The notes: generated by a model not told the origin, from the sequence alone. A stretch of 48,340 bases of DNA from Sinomonas mesophila (GCF_001999765.1 NZ_KV908333.1:1-48340); one strand, 5' to 3'; numbered from the stretch's first letter, positions 14,344-24,037 are shown. Numbers and translations are program-made.

Positions 14344-16671
14344 TCAGACAGCGCAGCCGCCGTTCGTGATGGTCGAGTCGAGGACGGCGATCTTCGTCTG
14401 AACCTCTCCGATCTGGTTCTGGAGGTTCGCCACCGTGGTCTTCTGGGCGGCAATCGCGTCCTTGTTCTGCCTCCTTTGGGACTCGAGGGTCCGGAGCGTG
14501 CTCTGCGCGTCGGTGACCTGCTTGTCGAGGGAGGTCAGCTGGGCCTGGAGGTCTTTGAGCTGGGCCTCCGTGGCGCTGATCTCGCCCTCGAGGCTCGTCA
14601 GCAGCGCCTGGAGCGGGGCCACACGGTCCTGCAGGGACAGGATCTCGGCTTCCTTCGCGTCGATCTGCGGGTTGAGGGCTTCGAGCACGGCGGTGAGCCC
14701 GTCGATGTCGGCGTTGAGCCCGTCGATCTCGCCCTGCTTGGCGGCCACGGCCTGCGTGGCGGCGTCCAGCGCGCTCTGGAGCCCGGGCAGCTCGGACTCG
14801 AGGGTCGCGAGCTGGGCGGTCGCGGCCGCGACGGCGGCGTTCGCGTCCGCGAGCAGCTGATCGGCCGCCGCCTTCTTCGCCCTGAGGTCATCGAGGACAC
14901 CCTGCTGCAGCGCGACCTCCTGCTCTGCCGCGGCGAGGTTCTCCGTCAGGCCGGGGAGCGCCGCCTCGAGGCCGCGCACCACCTCCTCCTGCTGGAGGAC
15001 GGCGTCCGCCGCGGCTGCCGCCGTGGCCTGGAGCCCGGGAAGCTCCGCATTCAGGGTGGCCAGCACGCCCTCCTGGGCCTCCACCGCGCCCGTGGTCGCT
15101 TGGAGGCTGGCCTCCGCTGCCGCGAGCTGCGCCTGGAGCGCCGCGATCTCGGCTTCCTTCGTCGCTACGGCCGTGTTTGCGGCCGTGAGGCTCGCCTGCA
15201 GGGGCGCTGCCTGCTGCTGCAGGGCGCTGCTCTCCTGCTGCTTGGCCAGCAGCGCGGCGTTGAGGGCCTGGACCTCGTTCTGGAGGACGGCCAGGTCACC
15301 GCTGAGGCCGTTGATGAGTGTGGTCTTGTCCGTGATCTGCGTCGTGACCCCGGCCAGCTCGGCCCGATAGGAGGCGATCAGGGCCAGGCGGGCGTCCCTC
15401 TCGCCGTTCTTGTTGTTGTCCTTGACCGCAGTGAGGCGGGCGATCTCGGACTCCAGCCACGTCCTGCGTTCCTGGAGGGCTGCGAGGTCAGTCTGGGCCT
15501 GCTGCAGCTGGGCCTCGACGGTCTCGATCTCGGCCTGCTTCGCGGCGAGCTGCAGTTCGAGGGCGGACTGTTCTTGAGCCAGCTCGTCGAGGGCGTCCTG
15601 GTTGGCGGCCAGGGCGTCGGCGGCCTGCTGCGCCTGCAGCTGCAGGGCGGCCAGCTCGGTCTGGGCACGAGCGAGTTCGGCGGTCTTCGCCTCCACTGTG
15701 GCGACTGCGCTCTGCTGCTCCTTCTGGAGCGTGGCGAGCTCGGCCTCCGCGGCGGCGATCTCGGCCGTCGTGCCAGCGACGGCGAGGGCGGCGGCGTCGG
15801 AGGCGGCGGTGAGGGTGCCAAGCGTGTCCTGGGCCTGCTGGACGGCCGCGAGCTGGGCGTCCAGGGCGTCCTGGGCCATCCCCTCGATGCCCTCGAGCCG
15901 GAGGAGCTCTGCCGCTGCGGCCTCGACGGCCGCGCCGGCGCTCGCGGCGTCGGCGGCGGCCTGCTCTGCGGCCTGGACGAGGGTCTCGAGCTGGGCGCGG
16001 GCGTCGGCGATCTGCGTGGTCTTGACCCCGACGGCACCCGCGGCAGCGTCGGCATCGGCCTTCAGACCCTCGAGTTCGGCCGTGGCCGTCCCGAGCTGAG
16101 CCTGCCGCTCGGCGAGCCGGGCTTCGACGTCGGCCTCCTCGGCCTGCAGCCGGGCGTTCTCGGCCTGGGCTGCCGCCAACTGCTCCTCGAGCGGGGTGAG
16201 GCGGTCCCTTGTGTCCTGCCACGAGGCCTGCAGGGACGCCAGCCGCGTCTGAGTCTCGGAGATCGACTGCTCGGTTGCGGCCCGGGAGGCCTCGAGCCCG
16301 GCGAGCTCCGTCTGGTTGCTGCCGATCTGGACGTCGGTCTGCGCATTCTGCGCGTCGAGATCGGCGATCTCCTGCTCGGTGGCGGCAATCGTGGCGTTGA
16401 GCGCGTCGGCCTGCGCTGTCAGGGCTGCGCGCTCAGCCTCGAGCTGGGCGATCAGCGCGGCGTTCTTGCGAGCAGCGGCCTTGAGCAGGTCCTCCTGGAC
16501 GGAGCCGCGGTAGGACAGCTGGTTGACGATTCCGCTGCAGATGCCCTCCTGCGAGCCCGCCGGAGCGGCCACTGCCGCGGGGGCAGAGAAGGCCAGCATG
16601 CCGCTCAGGATCCCGGGGACGACGACGGCGCCCGCGAGTCGGCGCGCGATGCGGGGTGTGGACTGGTTCAT
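14344..16671 (-). CDS. Secreted long coiled-coil protein with terminal cysteines
   Basis: A 775-residue protein. A signal peptide (about 1-36, ending AVAAPAGS) is followed by some 700 residues of almost unbroken heptad-type sequence rich in Ala, Glu, Gln and Leu, with very little Pro. I see only two Cys in the whole chain: Cys45, just after the signal, and Cys773, three residues from the end. Near the middle (418-426) a DNNKNGERD loop resembles a calcium-binding loop and may form a hinge. The ATG at 16671 has AAGGGG upstream; upstream codons are rejected because the signal peptide starts here. No catalytic domain is visible. It could be a rod-like cell-surface spacer or a peptidoglycan-hydrolase activator. 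Alignment of coiled coils alone cannot assign function. Confidence 0.8.
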   Translation of the reverse strand: MNQSTPRIARRLAGAVVVPGILSGMLAFSAPAAVAAPAGSQEGICSGIVNQLSYRGSVQEDLLKAAARKNAALIAQLEAERAALTAQADALNATIAATEQEIADLDAQNAQTDVQIGSNQTELAGLEASRAATEQSISETQTRLASLQASWQDTRDRLTPLEEQLAAAQAENARLQAEEADVEARLAERQAQLGTATAELEGLKADADAAAGAVGVKTTQIADARAQLETLVQAAEQAAADAASAGAAVEAAAAELLRLEGIEGMAQDALDAQLAAVQQAQDTLGTLTAASDAAALAVAGTTAEIAAAEAELATLQKEQQSAVATVEAKTAELARAQTELAALQLQAQQAADALAANQDALDELAQEQSALELQLAAKQAEIETVEAQLQQAQTDLAALQERRTWLESEIARLTAVKDNNKNGERDARLALIASYRAELAGVTTQITDKTTLINGLSGDLAVLQNEVQALNAALLAKQQESSALQQQAAPLQASLTAANTAVATKEAEIAALQAQLAAAEASLQATTGAVEAQEGVLATLNAELPGLQATAAAAADAVLQQEEVVRGLEAALPGLTENLAAAEQEVALQQGVLDDLRAKKAAADQLLADANAAVAAATAQLATLESELPGLQSALDAATQAVAAKQGEIDGLNADIDGLTAVLEALNPQIDAKEAEILSLQDRVAPLQALLTSLEGEISATEAQLKDLQAQLTSLDKQVTDAQSTLRTLESQRRQNKDAIAAQKTTVANLQNQIGEVQTKIAVLDSTITNGGCAV

Positions 16672-16810
16672 TCTGGGCCCCTTGGGTGCGGTTCTGCGGC
16701 GGTGCAGAGGCGGTGATGACGATGCTCTCCACGCTAGGGGGCGGGGCGGGGACGGGTCAGTCGGTCTGCGCACCTGACTTCTGGGATTCGCTACCTGTCT
16801 TTGCAGGCGG

Positions 16811-16841
16811 GGTTACTTGGACGCCCGTTGTGAGTACTCGC
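16811..16841. repeat. Repeated motif GGTTACTTGGACGC
   Basis: The 14-mer at 16811-16824 also occurs at 549-562 upstream of rplM, in both cases followed within 16 bases by a GTACTC-type hexamer. The 16672-16875 spacer holds no gene. Confidence 0.35.
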
Positions 16842-16875
16842 GCGTCGGCGCGAGGTTTCTCGACCCTGCGAGCCA

Positions 16876-18204
16876 TCACCCGATGACCGGACGCTCCTCC
16901 GGCAGCCGGTAGAGCCGCTGCCGCGTGGAGATGGCGAGGGCCGAGGCCACCGTGATGGTCCCCACACGCCCGATGAACATGAGCGCCATGAGGACCAGCT
17001 GGGCGCCGTGCGGGAGGTGGAAGGTGATGCCGGTGCTCATCCCCACCGTGGCGAAGGCCGAGATGGACTCGAAGAGCACCGACTCCAGGTCGTGCTCCGT
17101 GAGCACGAGGAGCAGGAACGTCCCCGCAATCACGGCGGCCACGGCCAGGAGGGCGACCGAGAGGGCCTGCCGCTGGACCGGGGGGCTGATGCTCCGGTGG
17201 GCGATCGTCACCTGATCGTGTCCCCGCACCTCGTTGACGATCGCGAAGCCCAGCACGAGGAAGGTCGTGATCTTGATGCCCCCGGCCGTGCCCGCGCTGC
17301 CCCCTCCGATGAACATCAGGACGTCCGTGATCACGAGGGTCTCTGGGGCGGCGGCCCCGTAGTCGATGCTGTTGAAGCCCGCCGTGCGGGGGAAGACCCC
17401 GCCTGCCAGGGCCCCAAGGATCCTGCCCTCGGGGGAGAGGGGCCCGAGGGTTTCGGGCCGGTTCCACTCCAGGACGGCGAACAGCGCCGTCCCGACCGCC
17501 AGCAGCCCGACGGTTCCGTAGACCGTGAGCCGGGTGTGGACGCTCCACAGCCGCGGATGCAGGCCATGCTGGCGCAGCTCCGCGAAGACCGGGAAGCCGA
17601 GGCCGCCCGCGACAATGGCGGCGCAGATGGGGAGGATGATCCACGGGTCCGCGGCGAATCCGATGAGGCTGTCGCTGTAGAGGGCAAAGCCCGCATTGTT
17701 GAAGGCGGAGATGGCATGGAACAGTCCGTGCCACAGGGCCGTGCCGACGTCGTGGTGGTACTGCCAGAAGCGGACGGCGAGGACCGCCGCGATCGCAGCC
17801 TCGGCGATGGCCATGATCCTCGCCACGCGCACCAGAATCCCGCCGACGTCGCCGAGGTTCAGGGCCTGGGTCTCCGACTGGGCGAGGAGCTGGCTCCGCA
17901 GCCCGAGGCTCTTGCGCACGAGCAGGGTCAGGAGGGTCGCGAGGGACATGATCCCGAAGCCGCCGAGCTGGATCAGGCAGAGGATCACGATGTGCCCGAA
18001 GGGTGTCCAGTACGTGGGCGTGTCCACCGTGATCAGCCCGGTCACACAGGTGGCGGAGACTGCGGTGAACAGGGCGGGCATCACGGCCTCGCCGGTCGGA
18101 TCCACGCGTGCCAGGGGCAGCATGAGCAGGAGGGCCCCGATGGCGATCACTCCGAGGAAGCCCAAGGGGATGAGCCGCACCGGGTGCCGGAACCACTCGC
18201 CCAC
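16876..18204 (-). CDS. TrkH/KtrB-family potassium uptake channel subunit
   Basis: A 442-residue membrane protein with the four-fold membrane-pore-membrane repeat of TrkH/KtrB. The four selectivity-filter segments are visible in order: SATCVTGL, FNNAGFAL, RTAGFNSID and ATVGMSTG, each with the conserved Gly. GGGSAGTAGGIKITTF is the intramembrane loop typical of the family. It takes up K+ or Na+-coupled K+ and normally needs a cytoplasmic TrkA/KtrA RCK subunit. No such gene is in the window, so the partner is encoded elsewhere. The start is GTG at 18204 with GGAGGAGG before it. It is divergent from the APC permease gene. Confidence 0.93.
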   Translation of the reverse strand: MGEWFRHPVRLIPLGFLGVIAIGALLLMLPLARVDPTGEAVMPALFTAVSATCVTGLITVDTPTYWTPFGHIVILCLIQLGGFGIMSLATLLTLLVRKSLGLRSQLLAQSETQALNLGDVGGILVRVARIMAIAEAAIAAVLAVRFWQYHHDVGTALWHGLFHAISAFNNAGFALYSDSLIGFAADPWIILPICAAIVAGGLGFPVFAELRQHGLHPRLWSVHTRLTVYGTVGLLAVGTALFAVLEWNRPETLGPLSPEGRILGALAGGVFPRTAGFNSIDYGAAAPETLVITDVLMFIGGGSAGTAGGIKITTFLVLGFAIVNEVRGHDQVTIAHRSISPPVQRQALSVALLAVAAVIAGTFLLLVLTEHDLESVLFESISAFATVGMSTGITFHLPHGAQLVLMALMFIGRVGTITVASALAISTRQRLYRLPEERPVIG

Positions 18205-18345
18205 GCCGCCCCCTCCTCCTCCCGTTGCCGCGAAACAGCTGCCGCCATGACTGGCACTTCGAACGTACTGGCGCGCGGAGGGTTCTGGACCGGGGGAGGG
18301 CGTTAGGAGTCCGTTAAGGTTTCCTGCCGGGGCCGAGGGAGGCCA

Positions 18346-18357
18346 TAGCTTGGCAGG
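18346..18357 (+). promoter_or_regulatory. Leaderless promoter (-10) of the APC permease gene
   Basis: TAGCTT (18346-18351) ends six bases before the GTG at 18358. No ribosome site is present in the gap. Confidence 0.5.
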
Positions 18358-20343
18358 GTGAGCGCACCAGCAAACTACTCGATGCCAGAGAGCGTCCCCG
18401 GTCCCGCGAGGCTGATGCCTCCCGGGACGCGCTTTACCTCATGGCTGCTCGAGAAGCGCGTCCAGCAGCCGCAGGGACCCGAGGCCTCCGAGGACCACCT
18501 CGAGACCCACTCGTGGTGGAAGGTCATGTGCCTCACCGGCGTCGACTACTTCTCGACCCTCTCCTACCTCCCGGGCATCGCCGCGCTCGCAGCCGGTGCC
18601 CTGTCGCCGCTGGCCACGCTGCTCATCGTCGCGCTCACCCTGCTCGGGATGCTGCCGATGTACCGCCGGGTCGCCAAGGAGAGCCCGCACGGCCAGGGCT
18701 CGGTGCATATGCTCGAGACGCTGCTGCCCTTCTGGCGCGGCAAGGTCTTCGTGCTCGTGCTCCTGGGCTTCGTGGCCACCTCCTGGATCGTCACGATCAC
18801 CCTCTCAGCGGCCGACGCCACCGTGCACATCCTCGAGAACCCGTTCCTGCGGCCGGCCCTCGACGGGCAGGCGGTGCCGATCACCGTCGTCCTCCTGCTG
18901 ATCCTCGGCGGCGTCTTCCTGCTCGGCTTCACCGAGGCCGTCGTCGTGGCCATCCCGCTCGTCGCCGTGTTCCTGGGCCTCAACGCCGCCATCATCGGCG
19001 CGGGCGTGGTGGAGATCGCCTCGCATCCGACGGCGCTCGCCGACTGGGGCTCGGCCCTCACCGAGGCGGGCGGCGGCCCGGGCGGCCTGCTCGGGCCGGC
19101 GCTCCTGGCCTTCCCGCTGCTCGTCCTGGGCCTCTCCGGGTTCGAGACCGGCGTCAGCATGATGCCCCTCGTGGCCGCCCGCGGGAAGACCGCCGAGGAG
19201 CAGCTCGCCGACCGGGTGCGGAACACGCGCAAGCTCCTCACCGCGGCCGCGCTCATCATGAGCATGTACCTCATCGGCAGCAGCGTCGTCACGACGGTCC
19301 TCATCCCTGCCGACGCGTTCGAGGAGGGCGGTGAGGCCAGCGGACGTGCCCTGGCGTACCTTGCCCACGAGCGGTTCGGCGACGCCTTCGGCTCGGTCTA
19401 CGACGTCAGCAGCATCCTCATCCTCTGGTTCGCAGGGGCCTCCGCCATGGCCGGGCTGATCAACATCGTCCCGAGGTACCTTCCCTCCTACGGCATGGCC
19501 CCGGAGTGGGGCCGCGCCGTCCGGCCCGTGGTGCTCGTGTACACGGGCATCAGCATCGCCATCACGATCGGCTTCAACGCCGACGTCAACGCCCAGGCCG
19601 GCGCCTACGCCACCGGGATCCTCGCCATGATGGTCTCCGGGGCCGTCGCCGTCACCATCTCGGCGTACCGCAGACGACGGCGCGCGGCGGGGGCTGCCTT
19701 CGCAGTCCTCACGCTGGTCTTCCTCTACGCGCTCGTGGCCAACATCGTCGAGAAGCCCGACGGGATCGCGATCTCGGCGGGGTTCGTCGCCGGCATCGTT
19801 GTCGTCTCCCTCGTCTCGCGGGTCAGCCGGACCACCGAGCTCCGGGCGGACAGGATCGAGTTCGACGAGGCTGCGCGCCGGTTCGTTCTCGACTCCCTGG
19901 AGTTCGACGGACGCCTCAACCTCATCGCCCACCGGCCCGAGGCCGGGGACCCCTCGTCCGAGTACACGGTCAAGGAGATTGAGCAGCGGATCATGAACCC
20001 CGTCCCGGGCACCGCGGACGTCATCTTCCTCGAGATCGAGATCGCCGACCCGTCCGCCTTCAGCGACGTCCTCCTCGTGCGCGGGCTCGAGGTGGGCGGC
20101 CACCGGGTCCTCAGGGCCGCGAGCCCGGCGGCCCCCAACGCCATCGCCGCGATCCTGCTGGCGCTCCGGGACGGCACCGGCGTCAGGCCGCACGCCTACT
20201 TCGAGTGGTCCGAGGGGCACCCGCTCGCGCACCTCATGCGCTACCTCCTCCTGGGCCGAGGCGACACCCCGCCCGTGGTCCGGGAGATCATCCGCGAGCA
20301 CGAGCCCGATCCGGCGCGCCGACCAGGAATCCATGTCGGCTGA
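18358..20343 (+). CDS. APC-superfamily amino-acid permease with cytoplasmic C-terminal domain
   Basis: A 661-residue transporter. After about 55 soluble residues come roughly twelve membrane helices (about 60-490). The first includes [20 protein letters not shown], an APC-type unwound helix 1, and the second and third follow the usual [15 protein letters not shown] loop. The last 180 residues form a soluble domain, longer than in plain amino-acid permeases. The substrate cannot be deduced; amino acids or potassium-like cations (KUP/APC relatives) are possible. It is transcribed divergently from trkH, with no downstream partner in its operon. Confidence 0.85.
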   Translation: MSAPANYSMPESVPGPARLMPPGTRFTSWLLEKRVQQPQGPEASEDHLETHSWWKVMCLTGVDYFSTLSYLPGIAALAAGALSPLATLLIVALTLLGMLPMYRRVAKESPHGQGSVHMLETLLPFWRGKVFVLVLLGFVATSWIVTITLSAADATVHILENPFLRPALDGQAVPITVVLLLILGGVFLLGFTEAVVVAIPLVAVFLGLNAAIIGAGVVEIASHPTALADWGSALTEAGGGPGGLLGPALLAFPLLVLGLSGFETGVSMMPLVAARGKTAEEQLADRVRNTRKLLTAAALIMSMYLIGSSVVTTVLIPADAFEEGGEASGRALAYLAHERFGDAFGSVYDVSSILILWFAGASAMAGLINIVPRYLPSYGMAPEWGRAVRPVVLVYTGISIAITIGFNADVNAQAGAYATGILAMMVSGAVAVTISAYRRRRRAAGAAFAVLTLVFLYALVANIVEKPDGIAISAGFVAGIVVVSLVSRVSRTTELRADRIEFDEAARRFVLDSLEFDGRLNLIAHRPEAGDPSSEYTVKEIEQRIMNPVPGTADVIFLEIEIADPSAFSDVLLVRGLEVGGHRVLRAASPAAPNAIAAILLALRDGTGVRPHAYFEWSEGHPLAHLMRYLLLGRGDTPPVVREIIREHEPDPARRPGIHVG

Positions 20344-20389
20344 ACCGGCGGCGTCGGCCGGCCTGCCCGCCGTCGTGCGCCGCGCAGGA

Positions 20390-20431
20390 GCCGCAGAAGC
20401 CGCGGAGAAGTCGCGGAGAAGCCGCGGAGAG
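20390..20431. repeat. Tandem 11-base repeats
   Basis: About four units of GCCGCGGAGAA (first unit shortened, some single changes) lie 37 bases upstream of the lipoprotein gene. The rest of this 124-base spacer shows nothing else. Confidence 0.6.
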
Positions 20432-20467
20432 CTGGACCGGCAGCACGCCTGCTGATAGAGCTGGGGC

Positions 20468-20953
20468 ATGCTCAAGTCGATCGGCAGGGCGTGGGCGGCG
20501 GTGCCGGTGTGCATCGTGCTGCTCGGGACGGGCTGCGGGATCTCCGTCCCCGCCGATCCCGACGGAACCCTCGACAGGGTCAGGGGCGGGGTCCTGCGGG
20601 TCGGCGTGACCGAGAACCCGGGCTTCGTGGAGCTGCCGGGCGACGGCGATCCGCAGGGCACCGAGCCCGAGCTCGTCCGGGAGTTCGCCGCCGTCGTCGG
20701 GGCCGAGGTGACGTGGGTCGAGGGCAGCGAGCGCGAGCTCGTGGAGGGGCTGAAGGACGGCGAGCTCGACGCGGCGGTGGGCGGCTTCAGGGACGACTCG
20801 CCCTGGCAGCAGAAGGCCGGCATGACGCGGCCCTACGGGGAGACGGTGGACGAGCACGGCGCGACGGCGAAGCACGTCCTGTTCGTCCCCGAGGGCGAGA
20901 ACGCCTTCCTCCTCGAGCTGGACAGGTTCCTGCAGGATCGGAAGCAGGGATGA
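20468..20953 (+). CDS. Lipoprotein with a one-lobed solute-binding (SBP_bac_3-like) domain
   Basis: A 161-residue lipoprotein. Signal and lipobox are VCIVLLGTGC, with lipidation at Cys23. The mature part matches lobe I of family 3 solute-binding proteins: GGVLRVGVTENPGF, a PELVREFAAVVGAEVTWVEG segment, LKDGELDAAVGGF, then a short bridge and a C-terminal FLLELDRFLQ helix. The central lobe II, normally about 90 residues, is absent, so a classical ligand-closing clamp cannot form. The stop overlaps the ATG of the CDF transporter (ATGA), so the two are coupled and it may be a sensor or metal-handing accessory. The family as a whole is 220-270 residues. Truncation by decay is less likely because the fold ends properly. 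Confidence 0.75.
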   Translation: MLKSIGRAWAAVPVCIVLLGTGCGISVPADPDGTLDRVRGGVLRVGVTENPGFVELPGDGDPQGTEPELVREFAAVVGAEVTWVEGSERELVEGLKDGELDAAVGGFRDDSPWQQKAGMTRPYGETVDEHGATAKHVLFVPEGENAFLLELDRFLQDRKQG

Positions 20954-21942
20954 GCAGGCCGCCGGCGAGGGCCCGCTTCGGCACCACCGAACTCCCCAAG
21001 GAGCAGCATGAGGCGCTCCTGAGGGCCAAGCGCCTCGAGTGGACGTCGATCGGGAGCCTCTCGGTCACGGTCCTGCTGGTGTTCCTCGTGCTCGGCAATT
21101 CGCAGGCGATGAAGGTGGCCTGGATCGAGGACATGCTCTCGCTCCTGCCGCCGATCGCCTTCCTCATCGCCGGGCGGTTCATCAGGCGCCAGCCCGACCG
21201 GGAGCACCCGTACGGCTTCCACCGCTCCATCGGCGTTGCCCACCTGGTCGGGGCGGTCTCCCTCCTGACCATGGGCGGCATCCTCGTCGTCGACTCAGGG
21301 ATCAACCTCCTGCAGGCGAAGCATCCCACCATCGGCGGCGTGCACGTCGTCGGCGAGACGATCTGGCTCGGCTGGCTCATGATTGCCGTGCTCGCCGTGA
21401 CGTCCATCGCGCCGGCCATCCTGGGCCGCAAGAAGATGGAGGTCGCAGCGCAGCTCCACGACAAGGTCCTCTACGCCGACGCCGACATGAACAAGGCCGA
21501 CTGGATGACGGCCAGCGCCGCGATCATCGGCATCCTCGGCATCAGCGTGGGGCTCTGGTGGGCCGACGCGGCCGCCGCGCTCCTGATCTCGGTGGGCATC
21601 CTGCACGACGGCGTGCGGAACCTCCGCGCCGCGGTCGCCGGTCTCACAGACACCCGGGCCAGGACGTACGACGACAGGGCCCCGCATCCCGTGGGGCAGC
21701 GCGTCGAGGAGTTCCTCACCGGCCTCGACTGGGTCGCGGCGGCGGAGATCCGGGTCCGCGACCTGGGCCACGTCTTCCATGTGGAGGCGTTCGTCGTGCC
21801 CCACGAGGGCGCGCTCCCCCCGCTCGGCGTGCTGCAGACGGCCCGCGAGGGCTGCCGCGCACTCGACTGGAAGATCCACGACATGGTCCTGATTCCCGTC
21901 GAGGAGCTCCCGGGCCAGAGCGGTCACGATGGGGAGGCGTAG
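20950..21942 (+). CDS. Cation diffusion facilitator transporter
   Basis: A 330-residue protein. Six membrane helices span about residues 30-235. They contain the charged loop REHPYGFHR after helix 2 and DADMNKADWMTASAAIIG with GLWWADAAAALLIS in helices 5-6, where transport-site Asp residues are expected. A cytoplasmic domain of about 90 residues (AEIRVRDLGHVFHVEAFVVP) has the ferredoxin-like fold typical of CDF exporters. It probably exports a divalent cation in exchange for protons. The start ATG overlaps the upstream lipoprotein stop by four bases. The metal is not predictable here. Confidence 0.88.
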   Translation: MSRPPARARFGTTELPKEQHEALLRAKRLEWTSIGSLSVTVLLVFLVLGNSQAMKVAWIEDMLSLLPPIAFLIAGRFIRRQPDREHPYGFHRSIGVAHLVGAVSLLTMGGILVVDSGINLLQAKHPTIGGVHVVGETIWLGWLMIAVLAVTSIAPAILGRKKMEVAAQLHDKVLYADADMNKADWMTASAAIIGILGISVGLWWADAAAALLISVGILHDGVRNLRAAVAGLTDTRARTYDDRAPHPVGQRVEEFLTGLDWVAAAEIRVRDLGHVFHVEAFVVPHEGALPPLGVLQTAREGCRALDWKIHDMVLIPVEELPGQSGHDGEA

Positions 21943-21958
21943 GGGCGCCCCTCGAAGG

Positions 21959-22129
21959 CTACGCCGAGGCCATGCCCTTCTCGATGTCCCGTGCCAGGCG
22001 GATGATCTTCTCCAGGTCGCGGCGGGACTCGAGCCCGTTGACCCGCCCCCTGACGCCTTGCGCCAGCTGCTCGATCTCCCGGGCAGCATCGACCAGCTGC
22101 TGCAGTGCCGAACCGTCTTCCTGACCCAT
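21959..22129 (-). CDS. Small helical protein (56 aa)
   Basis: A 56-residue minus-strand frame. The ATG at 22129 has GAGAGGG eight bases upstream. The protein is charged and predicted to be two amphipathic helices (LQQLVDAAREIEQLAQ and LEKIIRLARDIEKGMASA), a helical-hairpin pattern unlikely by chance. It has no Cys and no membrane segment. Its stop lies 17 bases from the stop of the convergent CDF gene. No family is recognised. An overlapping longer frame on the same strand (start 22142) encodes low-complexity Arg/Gly-rich sequence and is rejected. Confidence 0.6.
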   Translation of the reverse strand: MGQEDGSALQQLVDAAREIEQLAQGVRGRVNGLESRRDLEKIIRLARDIEKGMASA

Positions 22130-22213
22130 GTCGCCCTCTCATCGCCGTTGAATCGTGTCCCTCATGTGGCCGTGCGGCCGGGCGGCTCCCGTCAGTCTAC
22201 GTCCCGCCGGGCC

Positions 22214-23008
22214 TCAGTACGTCGGCGCCGCCGGGAGACCCAGGTACTCCTCGAGCGTCGGGATGCCGCGTGCGTGCATGTCCGCCGCCGCCTCCGCCCC
22301 GATGTACCGCAGGTGCCACGGCTCGTAGTAGTAGCCGGTCGTCTCGTGGTGCCACCACGGGTACCGCACGATGAACCCGTGCTCGTGCCCGTGCGCCGCG
22401 ACCCACACCGCCGCGGGGGTGTCCTTGAAGCACGGCATGAGCGAGCACGCGCCGCCCGGGTCCGCGATGTCGAACGCGAACCCCGTCTGGTGCTCCGAGT
22501 AGCCCGGCCGGGCCGACGCGACGTCGGCCGCCTCCTGACCCTGCCGCGCGACCCAGCCGTCGTACGTCGCGGCCTGCGTCGCGTAGGACCGGTAGCCGCT
22601 CAGCAGCACCATCGGCGCCCCGTCCCGCGCCGCGGCGGCGAACATCGCCTCGGCCGCGCGCGCCGTCGTCGGGCTCAGCTGCGCGCCCTCGCCGTCCACC
22701 GCGAGCGGGACGGCGGGGACGGTGAGCGGCGGCGCGTAGTCGATCGGGGTGAGCGGGGTGCGCTTGTTCACGACGACGAGCGGGCTCGCCGGGTCGGTCG
22801 CCGCCGCCGGTGCCCGCATCGCCGAAATGGGGGCCTGTGCCGCCGACGTGGGGGCCTGTGCCGCCGAGGTGGGGGCGGACGACGGCGAGCCGGTCGCCGC
22901 CGCCGCGGGCGTCGCCGTCGCCTGCGGTGACGCGGGGGAGCATGCGGAGAGCGCGAGCGGGAGGGCCACGGCGAGGAGTACTAGCGCACCCGTGCTACGA
23001 CCGGCCAC
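22214..23008 (-). CDS. M15-family D-alanyl-D-alanine carboxypeptidase lipoprotein (VanY-like)
   Basis: A 264-residue lipoprotein with lipobox ALSAC (Cys23) and an Ala/Ser/Pro linker containing a short repeat (SAAQAP twice). The catalytic domain (about 105-264) carries LLSGYRSYATQ, the zinc motif SEHQTGFAFD, and EPWHLRYIG with the catalytic Glu and a zinc His. It would trim D-Ala from peptidoglycan stem peptides at the outer membrane face. The start is GTG at 23008, with AGGAAAG seven bases upstream, three bases after the coaA stop, so it is coupled to coaA. Confidence 0.9.
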   Translation of the reverse strand: MAGRSTGALVLLAVALPLALSACSPASPQATATPAAAATGSPSSAPTSAAQAPTSAAQAPISAMRAPAAATDPASPLVVVNKRTPLTPIDYAPPLTVPAVPLAVDGEGAQLSPTTARAAEAMFAAAARDGAPMVLLSGYRSYATQAATYDGWVARQGQEAADVASARPGYSEHQTGFAFDIADPGGACSLMPCFKDTPAAVWVAAHGHEHGFIVRYPWWHHETTGYYYEPWHLRYIGAEAAADMHARGIPTLEEYLGLPAAPTY

Positions 23009-23011
23009 CGT

Positions 23012-23980
23012 TCACACTTTCCTCAGGAGCATGCGGCGGATCGAGTGGTCCGCGTCCTTCGTGAGCACGAGCTGGGCCCGGCCGCGGGTCGGGAGGACGT
23101 TCTGGACGAGGTTCGGCTCGTTGATCCGCTTCCAGATGCTGCGCGCGGTGGTGACGGCCTCCTCGTCGGAGAGCGAGGCGTAGCGGTGGAAGTAGCTCTC
23201 GGGTTGGGCGAACGCGCTTGTGCGCAGCTTGAGGAACCGCTCGACGTACCACTGCTCGATGTAGCTCGTCTTGGCGTCCACGTAGAGCGAGAAGTCGAAG
23301 AAGTCGCTCAGGGCCAGGCCCGTGGTCCCGTCGTGCCGGGCCCGGGCGGGGGCGAGGACGTTGAGGCCCTCGACGATGAGCACGTCCGGCCGCCGGACCA
23401 CGACCTCCTTGCCGGGCACGATGTCGTAGGTCAGGTGCGAGTACCAGGGCGCCCGGACCTCCTCGGCGCCGGACTTGATCTCGGCGACGAACCGCAGGAG
23501 CGCGCGGCGGTCGTACGACTCGGGGAAGCCCTTGCGCTCGAGCAGGCCGCGGCGGGTCAGCTCGGCGAGCGGGTAGAGGAAGCCGTCGGTCGTGATGAGC
23601 TGCACGTCCGGCGTCGAGGGCCAGCGGCGCAGCATCTCGCGCAGCACGCGGGCGATCGTGGACTTGCCCACCGCCACCGAGCCGGCGACGCCGATCACGA
23701 ACGGCGTGCGCTGGGTGCGTTCGCCGAGGAACGTGTTCGTCGCGGAGTGAAGCTGCTCGGAGGCCTCGACATACAGGTTCAGGAGGCGGGAGAGCGGGAG
23801 GTACACGTCCCGGATCTCGCGCAGGTCGAGCGGGTCGCCCAGGCCGCGGACCCGGTCGATGTCCTCCTGGTTGAGCGGCTGTTCCATGCGGTCCGCGAGG
23901 CGGGCCCACGTGGCACGGTCGAGCTCGACGAAGGGGGTTGCCCCATCGCCGTCGAACTCGCTCCTCTGCAGACTCACCAT
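23012..23980 (-). CDS. coaA: Type I pantothenate kinase
   Basis: A 322-residue enzyme for the first step of coenzyme A synthesis, the phosphorylation of pantothenate. It starts with a typical [14 protein letters not shown], has the P-loop [12 protein letters not shown] (about 98-109) and [18 protein letters not shown] and the [12 protein letters not shown] strand follow, then the [12 protein letters not shown] lid and the [12 protein letters not shown] segment. Length and order match type I CoaA. It is divergent from glmS; the spacer holds a leaderless -10 for glmS but no convincing promoter for coaA. The ATG at 23980 is the best family start. Confidence 0.96.
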   Translation of the reverse strand: MVSLQRSEFDGDGATPFVELDRATWARLADRMEQPLNQEDIDRVRGLGDPLDLREIRDVYLPLSRLLNLYVEASEQLHSATNTFLGERTQRTPFVIGVAGSVAVGKSTIARVLREMLRRWPSTPDVQLITTDGFLYPLAELTRRGLLERKGFPESYDRRALLRFVAEIKSGAEEVRAPWYSHLTYDIVPGKEVVVRRPDVLIVEGLNVLAPARARHDGTTGLALSDFFDFSLYVDAKTSYIEQWYVERFLKLRTSAFAQPESYFHRYASLSDEEAVTTARSIWKRINEPNLVQNVLPTRGRAQLVLTKDADHSIRRMLLRKV

Positions 23981-24037
23981 GGTGATTCTGCCAAGTGGCG
24001 TGCGCTACGCGAAATAAGGCGGGAACCTGCCCGCCGG

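Noticed and set aside
14476-16716. Plus-strand frame of 746 codons opposite the coiled-coil gene
   Set aside because: Gly/Leu/Arg-rich shadow without signal or domain. The minus frame has a signal peptide and heptads.
18805-20823. Minus-strand frame opposite the APC permease
   Set aside because: Acidic/Arg-rich shadow with no family signature; it also crosses the lipoprotein gene start.
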